Assembly: GCF_018613935.1 (NCBI RefSeq)
Contig: NZ_JAGGPF010000006.1
Coordinates: 124,001-188,000, forward strand
Origin: Agromyces sp. ISL-38
GTDB lineage: Bacteria > Actinomycetota > Actinomycetes > Actinomycetales > Microbacteriaceae
Direction of reading: 5' to 3'
DNA: 64,000 bases
Position 1 is the first letter of the stretch. Every line of letters begins with the position of its first letter. Made by a program: the position numbers and the translations under genes. Of the stretch, positions 26,998 to 35,339 are shown in pieces. The notes beneath the pieces are model-generated. The model made no database searches. It was not told the origin of the DNA and was given only the letters and a program-made list of their open reading frames with translations.

Positions 26998-27324
26998 CTA
27001 TTCGGTGAACACCTTCTTCGCTATCCCCATCGCGCCCATTCCCTTGGGCCAGCCGGCGTAGAAGGTGACGTGGGTCAGGGCCTCGATGAGCTCTTCCTGG
27101 GTCACGCCGTTCTCAACAGCGCGGCCGAGGTGGAACTCGAGCTGGGGGTGGTCGCCGCCCGCGGCGAGTACCGCGACGGTGATGAGGCTGCGGTCGCGGG
27201 CGGAGAGCTCGGGGCGATTCCAGACGTCGTCGAAGAGCACGTCGTCGGTGAGGGCGGCGAGCTTCGGAGCGAAGTCGTTGAACAGGCGGCGTCCGCCGCC
27301 TATCTGCTTGGGCTGGTCAGTCAT
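26998..27324 (-). CDS. Carboxymuconolactone decarboxylase family protein (copy B)
   Basis: The 108-residue protein differs from copy A at only a few positions (EALTHVTFYAGWP here) and has the same length and termini (MTDQPKQ… FTE). It precedes the exported SDR, as in the other cassette. The upstream partner is an SDR rather than a zinc alcohol dehydrogenase, so only the CMD and exported-SDR pair is conserved. AAGAAGAT lies before the ATG. Confidence 0.88.
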   Translation of the reverse strand: MTDQPKQIGGGRRLFNDFAPKLAALTDDVLFDDVWNRPELSARDRSLITVAVLAAGGDHPQLEFHLGRAVENGVTQEELIEALTHVTFYAGWPKGMGAMGIAKKVFTE

Positions 27325-27373
27325 GAGGATCTTCTTTCATTGGTGGGATGAACGGACTGGCTCCAAAAAGGGG

Positions 27374-28216
27374 TCAGTCCGCGTCGGTGGATGACGCGAG
27401 CTGCTGCTGTGCCTCGAGCGCGGTGAGGCGATCCTGCAGAACCTGATGCGTTGTGCCGTAGGCGTCGGAGCCGAGCAGCAGTCGCAGCGGCGCGGGCTCG
27501 ACCTCGACGCTGTCGATCATCGCGGCGACCATCTTGCCCGCGTCACCGAGCGCCTCGACACCGAGCAGTCCGCGGAACGCGTGAGCCGGGTTGCCTTCAT
27601 AGGCGGCGAGCTCATCGGCGATCTGCGCGCTGCTTCCGAGGAAGTCGGTGCGCGCTGCACCGGGCTCGACGATCGTCACACCGATGCCGAATGGGGCGAC
27701 CTCTTGCGAAACTGACTCCGCAAAGCCTTCGATGCCCCACTTCGTGGCGTGATACATCGACGAGCCGGGGAAGGTGACCTGCCCGCCGTAGCTGGAGATC
27801 TGGATGATCCGTCCCCCGCCCTGTGCGCGGAGGTGTGGCAGCGCAGTGCGGATCAGCTGGATGGAGCCGGAGAGGTTGGTGTCGATGATGTGCTGGATCT
27901 GCGTGTCGGAGAGCTCTTCGGCGGCGCCGAAGAGTCCGTAGCCGGCGTTGCTGACGACGACGTCGATGCGGTCGACGTCTCCGAAGGCGCGGTCGACGGT
28001 CGAGCGCACGGCGGCGGCGTCGGTGACGTCGAGCAGCTCAACGCGGAAGGCGTCGCCGTACTGCTCCTGCAAGTCGGCGACGGTTTCGGGCTTACGCACG
28101 GTGCCGACGACATGGTCACCGCGCGTGAGCAGCTGCTCGGCGAGCACCCGACCGAAGCCGCTGGATACACCGGTGATGAGCCAGGTGCGCTTGGCGGCGA
28201 TGGAATCGGTGGTCAT
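27374..28216 (-). CDS. Short-chain dehydrogenase, classical type
   Basis: This is a 280-residue SDR with TGVSSGFG (15-22), SNAGYG (89-94), Ser in QISSYGG (about 141) and Y155-x-x-x-K159; PGAARTDF follows. It is of the same broad group as the SDR at 10489 but is not a recent copy. GGAG lies upstream of the ATG. It is probably co-transcribed with CMD copy B and the exported SDR (49-bp gap). Confidence 0.9.
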   Translation of the reverse strand: MTTDSIAAKRTWLITGVSSGFGRVLAEQLLTRGDHVVGTVRKPETVADLQEQYGDAFRVELLDVTDAAAVRSTVDRAFGDVDRIDVVVSNAGYGLFGAAEELSDTQIQHIIDTNLSGSIQLIRTALPHLRAQGGGRIIQISSYGGQVTFPGSSMYHATKWGIEGFAESVSQEVAPFGIGVTIVEPGAARTDFLGSSAQIADELAAYEGNPAHAFRGLLGVEALGDAGKMVAAMIDSVEVEPAPLRLLLGSDAYGTTHQVLQDRLTALEAQQQLASSTDAD

Positions 28217-28411
28217 GGTTCTCCTTTACGAGGGTCGGCCGGTTAGGAAGGTTTTGGGATCGTCAAGAGATGAGGAGGCTGCCGCCGACGTTGCTGGTGC
28301 ACGACGCTGTCGCGTCGACGTCCCGCGGACGGAACACGACCGTGTGGCCACGCGTGGCGAGACCTGGCGAGGGCCCGGCTGACTTTCTGCCCGTTCCCAG
28401 GATCCCATTTC

Positions 28412-29173
28412 TCAAGATCCGCCTCTGAGCCGGTCAGCGGTCGTCGGGAGTGCGACGCCGGTGTGGTCGGCGAGCTGTGCGATCAGTTCGTCCTGAAAGC
28501 CTTGGTTCAGGGTGGCGGGGTGGGGTGCCTGCTGGTGCATGTGGTGCCAGTACCCGCCGGTGACTTCGGCACCGGGGTCGTCGCTTCCTGCCAGCCATGC
28601 CTGGGTGAGGTGGCCTTCGCGGAGGTCATCTGACGCCGCGGGTCCGCCCATGCGGGTGGGCACCCAGCCGGGGTCGACGGCGTTGCTGAAGGTGTCAGGC
28701 CACGTGCGGGCGATGAACATCGTGAACGCGGTGATGAACAGTTTCGAGTCGGAGTACGTTTTGGTGGCTCGGGTCCCAGACCAGTCGATGCCGGTCAGGT
28801 CAGCCCGCCCGCCGCGATGCATGCCACTGCTGAGGTACACCAGCCGGTCCGGGCGCTCGATCAGCGCCGTGAGCAGGTAGGGTGCCACGACGTTCACCGG
28901 GAGGAGCGGGGGTCCGTCGACGACGCCGGCGTTGTGAATGACGGCGTCCATCCGGCCGATGCTGTTCACCTGCTCTGCGATCGCACGGACGTCGTCGGTG
29001 TGGGCGAGATCTCCGACGACGACTTGGACACCGCGCGCGGTCAGATCGCTGAGGGCGTCGGCCCGATGGGGGTTGCGGGCGTGGAGGACGAGCTCATGCC
29101 CGTCCTCGATGAGGTCGAGGGCGGCGTTTCGGCCGAGGCCTTCAGAAGAGCCGGTGATGAAAATGCGAGACAT
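28412..29173 (-). CDS. NAD(P)-binding short-chain dehydrogenase (paralog of 4735)
   Basis: The 253-residue SDR is nearly identical to the one at 4735-5475 (same TGSSEGLG loop and Y140-SDS-K144) with a slightly different C-terminus. AAGGAGA precedes the ATG at 29173, as in the other copy. It is the last gene of the intact cassette read leftwards from tetR copy 3: NTF2-like, AKR, MFS, SDR. Confidence 0.9.
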   Translation of the reverse strand: MSRIFITGSSEGLGRNAALDLIEDGHELVLHARNPHRADALSDLTARGVQVVVGDLAHTDDVRAIAEQVNSIGRMDAVIHNAGVVDGPPLLPVNVVAPYLLTALIERPDRLVYLSSGMHRGGRADLTGIDWSGTRATKTYSDSKLFITAFTMFIARTWPDTFSNAVDPGWVPTRMGGPAASDDLREGHLTQAWLAGSDDPGAEVTGGYWHHMHQQAPHPATLNQGFQDELIAQLADHTGVALPTTADRLRGGS

Positions 29174-29204
29174 TCGGGGATCTCCTTGCTGTTGTCGAGC
29201 GGTG

Positions 29205-30395
29205 TCAGTTCTGGTCGATGAGAGCGCCACGGCGGGTGAAAACCCAGACCAGGAGCGCGACGATGATGATGGCAAGGGCGGTGCCGGTGACGGCGGTCCA
29301 CCCGCCCGCAGCCCACAGCGGCCCGGCGAGGGCGGACCCGACCGCGCCGCCGAGGAAGTTGCTGACCACAAACGCGGTGTTCAAGCGGCTCCGGTTCTGG
29401 CCGGGCAGGGACAGCAGCCGGGTCTGGCCGAGCACGAGGGTGCCCTGAGCGGCGAGATCCAGCAGGATGACGACCAGGACCAGGGCGATGACGGAGGACT
29501 GTGCCAGCCAGGCGCCGACGAGGGAGGCGCCCAGGAGGCTGAGCGAGATCCCGGAGGCGGGCACCGACCAGCCGCGGTCGTGGAGTATGCCGGCGCGCCG
29601 TGCGGCGACGGCACCCACGAGGCCCGCGAGGCCGAACAGACCGATCTGTCCGACGGTGAGCGAGAACGGCGGGGCCGAGAGCAGGAAGGTCAGCGAGGTC
29701 CAGAACAGGGAGAACACGGAGAACACGGCGGCGCTCATGAGGATTGTGGGCGCGGCGGCGCGGTGCTGGGCGACGGTGGTGAACACGGACCCGAGCAGGC
29801 GGAAGTAGTTCGTGGCCGGGCGCTTGTCCAGCCGGGGGATCAGGAACGACAGCACGATGGCGAGGGCGACGGTGAGGATGGCGGCGAACACGTAGATGGC
29901 GCGCCAGCCGATGAACTCTGCAACGGCTCCACTGATCGTACGGGACAGAAGCACGCCGATGAGGGCTCCGGAGGCGATGGTGCCCAGGACTCGGCCGCGC
30001 TGATCTGGTGCCGCGAGCTCACTGGCGAGCGGGGTCAGGAGCTGCGCGGAGACCGTGGTCAGGCCCACCCCGCCGAGCGCGGCGAGCAGTAACGAGAAGG
30101 TCGGCGCGACGGCCGCGCCGAGAAGTGCGAGCGCTGACAGTCCGAGGATCAGGGGGATCATCCGCTTGCGGTTGAGGACATCGCCAAGGGGGACGATCAG
30201 GAAGATGCCGAGCGCGTAGCCGATCTGGGTCACCGTCACCAACGAGGCGGCGACAGCGGAGGACACCTCGAGCGAGCGGGCAATCTCCTCGATGAGCGGC
30301 TGCGCCCAATAGAGATTTCCGACGGCAAGACCGCCGGCAATCGCGAAGACGATGGTCCGCGTGCGCGTCATGCCACTAGTGGCGAGAATTGTCAT
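29205..30395 (-). CDS. MFS transporter
   Basis: The 396-residue, about 12-helix protein has GNLYWAQPLIEEIA in helix 1 and GDVLNRKRMIP as the loop 2-3 motif, a pattern of YnfM/YgaY-like drug or metabolite exporters. The frame is open further upstream, but the ATG at 30395 preceded by GGAA starts the first helix. It lies between the AKR and SDR genes. Its last 52 residues are the part preserved in the collapsed cassette at 4545-4703. Confidence 0.88.
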   Translation of the reverse strand: MTILATSGMTRTRTIVFAIAGGLAVGNLYWAQPLIEEIARSLEVSSAVAASLVTVTQIGYALGIFLIVPLGDVLNRKRMIPLILGLSALALLGAAVAPTFSLLLAALGGVGLTTVSAQLLTPLASELAAPDQRGRVLGTIASGALIGVLLSRTISGAVAEFIGWRAIYVFAAILTVALAIVLSFLIPRLDKRPATNYFRLLGSVFTTVAQHRAAAPTILMSAAVFSVFSLFWTSLTFLLSAPPFSLTVGQIGLFGLAGLVGAVAARRAGILHDRGWSVPASGISLSLLGASLVGAWLAQSSVIALVLVVILLDLAAQGTLVLGQTRLLSLPGQNRSRLNTAFVVSNFLGGAVGSALAGPLWAAGGWTAVTGTALAIIIVALLVWVFTRRGALIDQN

Positions 30396-30495
30396 GATTT
30401 CCGTTCCTGATGATTGCGTGACACTCACGGCGATCGATGAAACAGACCGGGCCGGCCGCCGAACAGATGCGACCCGCCCAGGGTGTTGGTAGGTC

Positions 30496-31368
30496 TCAGG
30501 CCTCGTCGATGACGATGCCGGAGGACTCGAGGTCGAGGTTGTCGATGTCGAGGGTGTCGCCGGTGTCCAAGGCGTCGATCCGTGCCAGTTCATCGTTCGT
30601 CAGCTCGAAGTCGAACACGTTGAAGTTCTCGGCGATACGTTCGGCGTTGATGGACTTGGGGATAGCGGAGCGGCCCTGCTGGATGTGCCAGCGGAGGATG
30701 ACCTGTGCGTTCGTCTTGCCGTAGACCTCGCCGATGGCGCGGATCGTGGTGTCGTTCAGCGGGTTGGAGCTCGCCCCGTTGTAGCTACGGATACCGCCGA
30801 TCGGGGACCATGCCTGGGTGAGGATGCCGTGTGCGGCGTTTTTCGCCTGCAGCTCGGCATGGGTGTTGTACGGGTGCAGTTCGATCTGGTTGACCGCCGG
30901 GACGATGTCCGTTTCGGCGAGCAGAGCGTCGAGGCGTGCTGGCACGAGGTTGCTGACGCCGATGGCGCGAACTGTCCCATCGGCCAGGAGCTTCTCCAGC
31001 GCTTTGTAGGCCTGGATGGTGCGCTCGAACTTCGCGGTCAACGGCTGGTGCAGGAGCAGCAGGTCCAGCTGCTCGACGCCGAGCTTCTTCGCACTCTTCT
31101 CGAACGCGTGCAGCGTCTCGTCGTACCCGTAGTCGGTGATCCACACCTTGGTCTCGATGAACACGTCTTCCCGCGGCACTCCCGAGCGGCGCAGGCCCTC
31201 GCCAACCTCTCGCTCATTCAGGTAGGCGGCGGCGGTGTCGATGTGGCGGTACCCGAGCTCGAGCGCCGTCTGCACCGCGGTGACTGTCTCCTCCGGCGCG
31301 GTCTGGAACACACCCAGACCGATCGCCGGCATGGTGACGCCGTTGTTGAACGTGACTGTGGAAGTCAT
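30496..31368 (-). CDS. Aldo-keto reductase, 2,5-diketogluconate reductase-like
   Basis: The 290-residue AKR has Asp44, Tyr49 (DTAAAY), Lys74 (ETK) and His107 (LLLLH), plus the IPKS phosphate-binding motif near the C-terminus. This is the AKR5-like bacterial group with broad aldehyde and ketone range. AAAGAAAGATG precedes the start. It belongs to the minus-strand cassette between the NTF2-like and MFS genes, and is absent from the collapsed duplicate near 4.5 kb. Confidence 0.92.
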   Translation of the reverse strand: MTSTVTFNNGVTMPAIGLGVFQTAPEETVTAVQTALELGYRHIDTAAAYLNEREVGEGLRRSGVPREDVFIETKVWITDYGYDETLHAFEKSAKKLGVEQLDLLLLHQPLTAKFERTIQAYKALEKLLADGTVRAIGVSNLVPARLDALLAETDIVPAVNQIELHPYNTHAELQAKNAAHGILTQAWSPIGGIRSYNGASSNPLNDTTIRAIGEVYGKTNAQVILRWHIQQGRSAIPKSINAERIAENFNVFDFELTNDELARIDALDTGDTLDIDNLDLESSGIVIDEA

Positions 31369-31518
31369 CTTTCTCTTTTCATCGATCGGTTCAGTGTTTG
31401 AAGGCTGGCCCCGCGCGCTGACGAGACGTCCAGGCGCATCAGACGCTGCAGAACAACTGTCAGGCAGCGGTGTGCCGTTCTCCAGCGGTGAGGCACCGCG
31501 GAATGGGTAGCGCCGTGC

Positions 31519-32001
31519 TTAGGAGGCTTCCGCCGGGGCATCCGTTGCGGGCTTGTGGTGGGCGCTCATGTCGCCGACGCCGTCAGCATCAACGATTCGC
31601 TCGTCAAAGCGCCAGGACCCGTCTTCGAATACGAACGTGTCGAGGTAACGTCCCTGGAAAATCAGCTGCAGCGGGAATTCCGCGGTCACTTGGATCGAGT
31701 CGACATACGAGACGCTCTGGGCGGTCGCGCCGTCCTCTGCGACGTCGATGAGCAGGTTGCTCACCACGTGCCGGGTGCCAAGGCGGTCACCGTAGACACG
31801 AATGACCTGCAGGGCAGCAAGATGCTCATCAGCGCCCTGGCAGATGACGTCGGGCGAGAGCTGCCAGCGCGCCTTCTCGAACAGGGCAGCGGCGCCGGCC
31901 AAGTCGGCGCCATCCAGGCGATGGCAGTAGGTGTAGATCAAGCGTGTGATCGCCGATTCGGCGTCGCGACGCTGCTCAGATGTCAGCATGTCTTCCTTCA
32001 C
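31519..32001 (-). CDS. NTF2/SnoaL-like fold protein
   Basis: The 160-residue protein has N-terminal helices with the pattern AITRLIYTYCHRLDGAD, followed by a cone-shaped beta sheet ending FVFEDGSWRFDERIV, typical of SnoaL_4-like proteins (ring-opening, isomerase or dehydratase-type enzymes, or binding proteins). The translation could start at ATG 32001 or four codons later. It is divergent from tetR copy 3, with the dual operator between them, and begins the minus-strand operon. A broken copy is at 4275. Confidence 0.82.
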   Translation of the reverse strand: MKEDMLTSEQRRDAESAITRLIYTYCHRLDGADLAGAAALFEKARWQLSPDVICQGADEHLAALQVIRVYGDRLGTRHVVSNLLIDVAEDGATAQSVSYVDSIQVTAEFPLQLIFQGRYLDTFVFEDGSWRFDERIVDADGVGDMSAHHKPATDAPAEAS

Positions 32002-32172
32002 TTCTCATCGGCAGTACGACCGACCCGTTCACGCTGGGCGTCCGAGCGTTGACTGCTGCAAATCTGGAATACCCGAGTCAGGACGCGGGCATGGGAGGCA
32101 CCGGTCTGGGTGCCGAACTTCGGAGTTTGGGATGCACGCCGTCTGGCGGCAGCAAAGTTGCTCTCATCAAAT

Positions 32173-32225
32173 GGATACTGCGCATCCGTATAGAAATTTA
32201 TCACACAATCGGATACCTCGCAACC
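32173..32225. promoter_or_regulatory. Dual TetR operator, copy 3
   Basis: The distal site is GGATACTGCGCATCC (32173-32187) and the proximal site GGATACCTCGCAACC (32211-32225), centres 38 bp apart, in the divergent promoter between the NTF2-like operon and tetR copy 3. The distal site has nearly complete two-fold symmetry. Confidence 0.7.
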
Positions 32226-32245
32226 GCTTTGGTAGGATCGTGCAC

Positions 32246-32941
32246 ATGACCGACGTCAAGCTGCGCAAAGATGCCGCCCGTAACCGCGCACGACTCTTGG
32301 AGGCAGGGCGCGAGGTCTTCGCGCAGCGGGGCCTGGACGCGACCCTGAACGATGTCGCCCACCATGCCGGCGTGGGCGTGGGCACCGCGTACCGACGATT
32401 CGCGAACAAGGAAGACCTCATCGACGCGATTCGATATGAGCAGGACAATGAACTCGAGGCAATCCTGAATGAATCTCTCGCCATGGGCGACCCCTGGGAC
32501 GCGCTCGTGCTCTATCTGGAGAAATCGATCGCCCTCCATGTAAAAGACCGTGGGATGGCTGAACTCCTCACCGGTCGGCGCGTCAGGCCGGAAGTGCAAG
32601 ATCAGAGCCGCAACCGACTGGCGCCTCTCGTGAATCGCGTCGCCGAACGTGCACGAGACGCCGGAGTCATACGCGCAGACGCTACCGGTACCGACCTGAT
32701 CTTCCTCCAGATAGCCTGCATCTCCATCAGCACCGTCGTGCAGGACGGACCTGAAATAGAAGAACGCAGCGATTCCGGCGACCTATACCGCCGCTATCTC
32801 TGGGTCATGCTCGATGGCCTGACCCCCCAACGCGCCGACACCACACCTCTCCCCGTACAAGCACTTACGACGGAGCAGCTCCACGCACTCCTCAGCGCCC
32901 CCATCAACGCGGACAACTCACATGCGAGGCGAAGCACCTGA
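32246..32941 (+). CDS. TetR-family regulator, cassette copy 3
   Basis: This is a 231-residue protein with a TetR DNA-binding domain (LNDVAHHAGVGVGTAYRRF at about 34-52) and ligand domain, highly similar to copies 1 and 4. It stands divergent to the NTF2-like/AKR/MFS/SDR operon with the dual operator between, the classical layout of a self-regulating TetR repressor of an efflux and detoxification operon. This is the most complete of the four cassettes. Confidence 0.9.
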   Translation: MTDVKLRKDAARNRARLLEAGREVFAQRGLDATLNDVAHHAGVGVGTAYRRFANKEDLIDAIRYEQDNELEAILNESLAMGDPWDALVLYLEKSIALHVKDRGMAELLTGRRVRPEVQDQSRNRLAPLVNRVAERARDAGVIRADATGTDLIFLQIACISISTVVQDGPEIEERSDSGDLYRRYLWVMLDGLTPQRADTTPLPVQALTTEQLHALLSAPINADNSHARRST

Positions 32942-33147
32942 TCCCACCCCCGGTGCGGCTCCTGACGCATCAATCGGAAACCATAACCACGAATAGGTAC
33001 GGTCTCGACTACGGGACGACACCAGGTCTCCCGCCGGATCTCGAAACCTCGGCGGTGACGCAACAGGCCTAGAGCTTCGCGAGCGAGAGTGGCGTGGGAC
33101 CTTCGATTCAGTACTGTGTCCGTGCCTCGCGGTACCCTCATCCAAGG

Positions 33148-33549
33148 ATGAGAGGCGGCGCAGTGGCACAGGACTCATACACCAAGAGGCTCGAAGCTGC
33201 AGCGGCGCGCCGCGCCGCACACGAAGCTTCAAGGCAAGAGGCGGATGCGCGCAGATGGCGGGAGCGGCTTCTATCGGCAGTAGAATTGACCGAGTACGAG
33301 CGCCTGCAAGCGGCTGCAAACCAGCCGCCCCGAAACCTCGGAATTAGAGCCGCCTGGCCCGTCTACTTCCTATTCATCCCTTATGTCGCGGCGATCGCCG
33401 GTCTGCTCTGGCTCGTGCTGAATAGGGAAATAGCAGCGTCGATGTCGACCGCGGGACGGATCACCCTCCTCGTTCTGCTCCTCGGCGTCATGTTCGGCGG
33501 CATGGTCTTGATAGGCGTGCTGGCGGGGCGACGGTTCGGCCCGCGGTGA
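33148..33549 (+). CDS. Small two-helix membrane protein with coiled-coil N-terminus
   Basis: The 133-residue protein has charged, Ala-rich residues 14-57 that look helical, with two membrane segments at about 70-91 and 104-126. ATG 33148 has only AAGG before it; GTG 33163 is an alternative. No family is recognised. Its stop overlaps the GTG of a short downstream gene (GTGA). Confidence 0.6.
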   Translation: MRGGAVAQDSYTKRLEAAAARRAAHEASRQEADARRWRERLLSAVELTEYERLQAAANQPPRNLGIRAAWPVYFLFIPYVAAIAGLLWLVLNREIAASMSTAGRITLLVLLLGVMFGGMVLIGVLAGRRFGPR

Positions 33550-33707
33550 AGGCCTACGAACATGCCTGTGCTGCATCGGTGCGCGAGTACCTCCACAGCA
33601 TCGGCTACTCCGAGCGCCACCGTAAGGCCGAGCGCCAGGACGAGAAAGATTCAAACGACTACAACTTTGACCCAAGTCGCGTCCACCCGGAACGGTGGCA
33701 CAGGTAG
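33546..33707 (+). CDS. Short coupled ORF, 53 residues
   Basis: GTG 33546 overlaps the stop of the membrane-protein gene by four bases. The product reads VKAYEHACAASVREYLHSIG and ends FDPSRVHPERWHR, with sensible amino-acid composition and no stop. It is not recognised. Overlap of the GTGA type suggests translational coupling with the membrane protein. Confidence 0.5.
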   Translation: MKAYEHACAASVREYLHSIGYSERHRKAERQDEKDSNDYNFDPSRVHPERWHR

Positions 33708-34005
33708 CAACCCGTACCGGCTGCCTCAGCGCCGTCGCCTCAGACGCCTGGGCCCAATCGTGCATCCTCCCCACCACCGTGTGGCGCTGCCCTCTGCTCG
33801 CCACGGCCAGAGCGCGTTTCGCTGGATCGGTGAGTAGGCGCCGCGGATGCCGACGCAGTCACGGCAGATGCACTCCTCGTGATCGACGACGACCGGGAAC
33901 AGGATGAGCAGCTCCAGCCTCGTGCGCGGCCCACGACTCGGCCAGCTCGCGAGCTCGTTCGAGCAGGCGGTCAACGTCGACGTGTGCAAGCTGGGGCGGC
34001 CGAAA
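33708..34005. other. Unassigned stretch between short ORF and TetR gene
   Basis: No gene is supported. An 87-codon minus-strand frame (33726-33989) shows no recognised motif, and another minus frame has a short helical stretch (LLERARELAESWAAHE). It may be a decayed gene. Confidence 0.3.
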
Positions 34006-34638
34006 CTAAATGTCGTAATTGACGATGCCGCGAAAGAACTGCCTGAGTTCCTCCGTCATGTTGACGGAGGTTCGGTCGAGAAGCCACTGAATCTGCAGGC
34101 CGTCCATCATTGCGATCGTGCTTCTCGCTGCGCTGGCGGGCGACACGTCATTTCGAAGATCGCCGTCGTTCTGCAACGTGGTGAACACGTCCTCGAAGAT
34201 CCCTCGAGCGGCCTGGTAGCGATTGATGAAGTAGGCGTGAGCGGGGTGAGTGGGTGAGGTGCCTTCCGCTGACAAGATGCAGTACAACGCAACCACGTTG
34301 GGGGTTGACGCATTGTAGGCCGCAAGTTCGAGGAGGCCAGAGACTGCTGCACGACCACCGAGGCGCCGCAGATCGATTGGGAAGCGTTCTGACGCCTGGT
34401 CATCACGACGGTCGAGGACCGCGGCGAGCAGGGCACTCTTATTGGGGAAGTGGTGCAGCAGCCCCGCTTCGCTCATCCCAATCTTTGCCGCGATGTCCCG
34501 GATAGACCCGGAACGGTAGCCGGACTGGGCGAACACCTCGAGAGCGGCGTCTAGGATCTCGATGCGCTTTTGTTCCGTCTTTGCATAGCTGCCACGCGGT
34601 TTACCAACGCCGCGTGATGCTTCTCGTGTCGCTGTCAC
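34006..34638 (-). CDS. TetR-family regulator (unrelated to the cassette copies)
   Basis: The 210-residue protein has a TetR helix-turn-helix at about 48-67 (IRDIAAKIGMSEAGLLHHF) and a C-terminal domain with SAEGTSPTHPAHAYF, resembling the TetR_C_6 type. It is divergent from a second TetR gene at 34746, and both have a similar ligand-domain segment (SAEG or AAEA, then HPxHAYF). Such twin regulators next to sugar genes may sense a carbohydrate-derived signal, but that is a guess. Confidence 0.88.
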   Translation of the reverse strand: MTATREASRGVGKPRGSYAKTEQKRIEILDAALEVFAQSGYRSGSIRDIAAKIGMSEAGLLHHFPNKSALLAAVLDRRDDQASERFPIDLRRLGGRAAVSGLLELAAYNASTPNVVALYCILSAEGTSPTHPAHAYFINRYQAARGIFEDVFTTLQNDGDLRNDVSPASAARSTIAMMDGLQIQWLLDRTSVNMTEELRQFFRGIVNYDI

Positions 34639-34669
34639 CGCGCACCCCCTTGTCCACTCGTAGCCAACC

Positions 34670-34687
34670 TTACCCTGAATGGAGTAA
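34670..34687. promoter_or_regulatory. Palindromic operator candidate between twin TetR genes
   Basis: TTACCCTGAATGGAGTAA has inverted arms TTACxC/GxGTAA separated by an AT-rich core, in the 107-bp divergent promoter. It is a plausible site for either TetR. Confidence 0.4.
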
Positions 34688-34745
34688 AAGTCGAGCGCCC
34701 ACTAGTTTTCCGGTAGCAAGCGGTGCCGAGCTTTAGTATTGGGTT

Positions 34746-35330
34746 ATGGCGCGACTCGGGCTCTCGACCAAGGGGCATGCACGCCGAGAGCAAATTATCC
34801 AGACGGCGATCCAGGGGTTGGCGGCCGACGGCTATCGAAACACCTCGCTACGGGGCATAGCGCGCGCACTGGAGGTTGAGCCTGCCCATATCCTGTACTA
34901 CTTCGACAGCCGCGAGGAATTGCTCCAAAAGGTCATCGAGCGCTGGGACGAGTCCGCACTTGCCCACTTCGGGCAAGCGCTGGTACCAGAGAACGCGCTC
35001 GACGCCTTCGTCCTGACAATTCGTCACAACCTGCGGATACCGGGGATCGTGCACCTCTACCTCACGGTCGCCGCAGAGGCAGTGCATCCGGATCATAGTG
35101 CGCACGCTTACTTCGTCGAACGGTTCAGGGGTGTACGTACGATGCTCGGCGATGCCATCCGTCACGAGCAGAGGCAGGGGGTGATTCCCAAGCACCTTGA
35201 TGCAGACCTCGAGGCGCGCAAGCTCATCGCCCTCGCCGACGGGCTCCAGTTGCAGGCGCTCATCGATCCCACGATAGACGCGCCGGGCGACCTGCAGGCC
35301 GCCGTCGTTGCGCTGCGGGCGGCGGCTTAG
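34746..35330 (+). CDS. TetR-family regulator, divergent partner
   Basis: The 194-residue protein has its DNA-binding helix-turn-helix at about 34-54 (LRGIARALEVEPAHILYYF) and a ligand domain containing VAAEAVHPDHSAHAYF, paralleling the neighbouring TetR. It ends 9 bp before the convergent dehydrogenase gene. It probably controls itself, its twin, or the sugar genes to the right. Confidence 0.88.
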   Translation: MARLGLSTKGHARREQIIQTAIQGLAADGYRNTSLRGIARALEVEPAHILYYFDSREELLQKVIERWDESALAHFGQALVPENALDAFVLTIRHNLRIPGIVHLYLTVAAEAVHPDHSAHAYFVERFRGVRTMLGDAIRHEQRQGVIPKHLDADLEARKLIALADGLQLQALIDPTIDAPGDLQAAVVALRAAA

Positions 35331-35339
35331 GCCAGGGTC

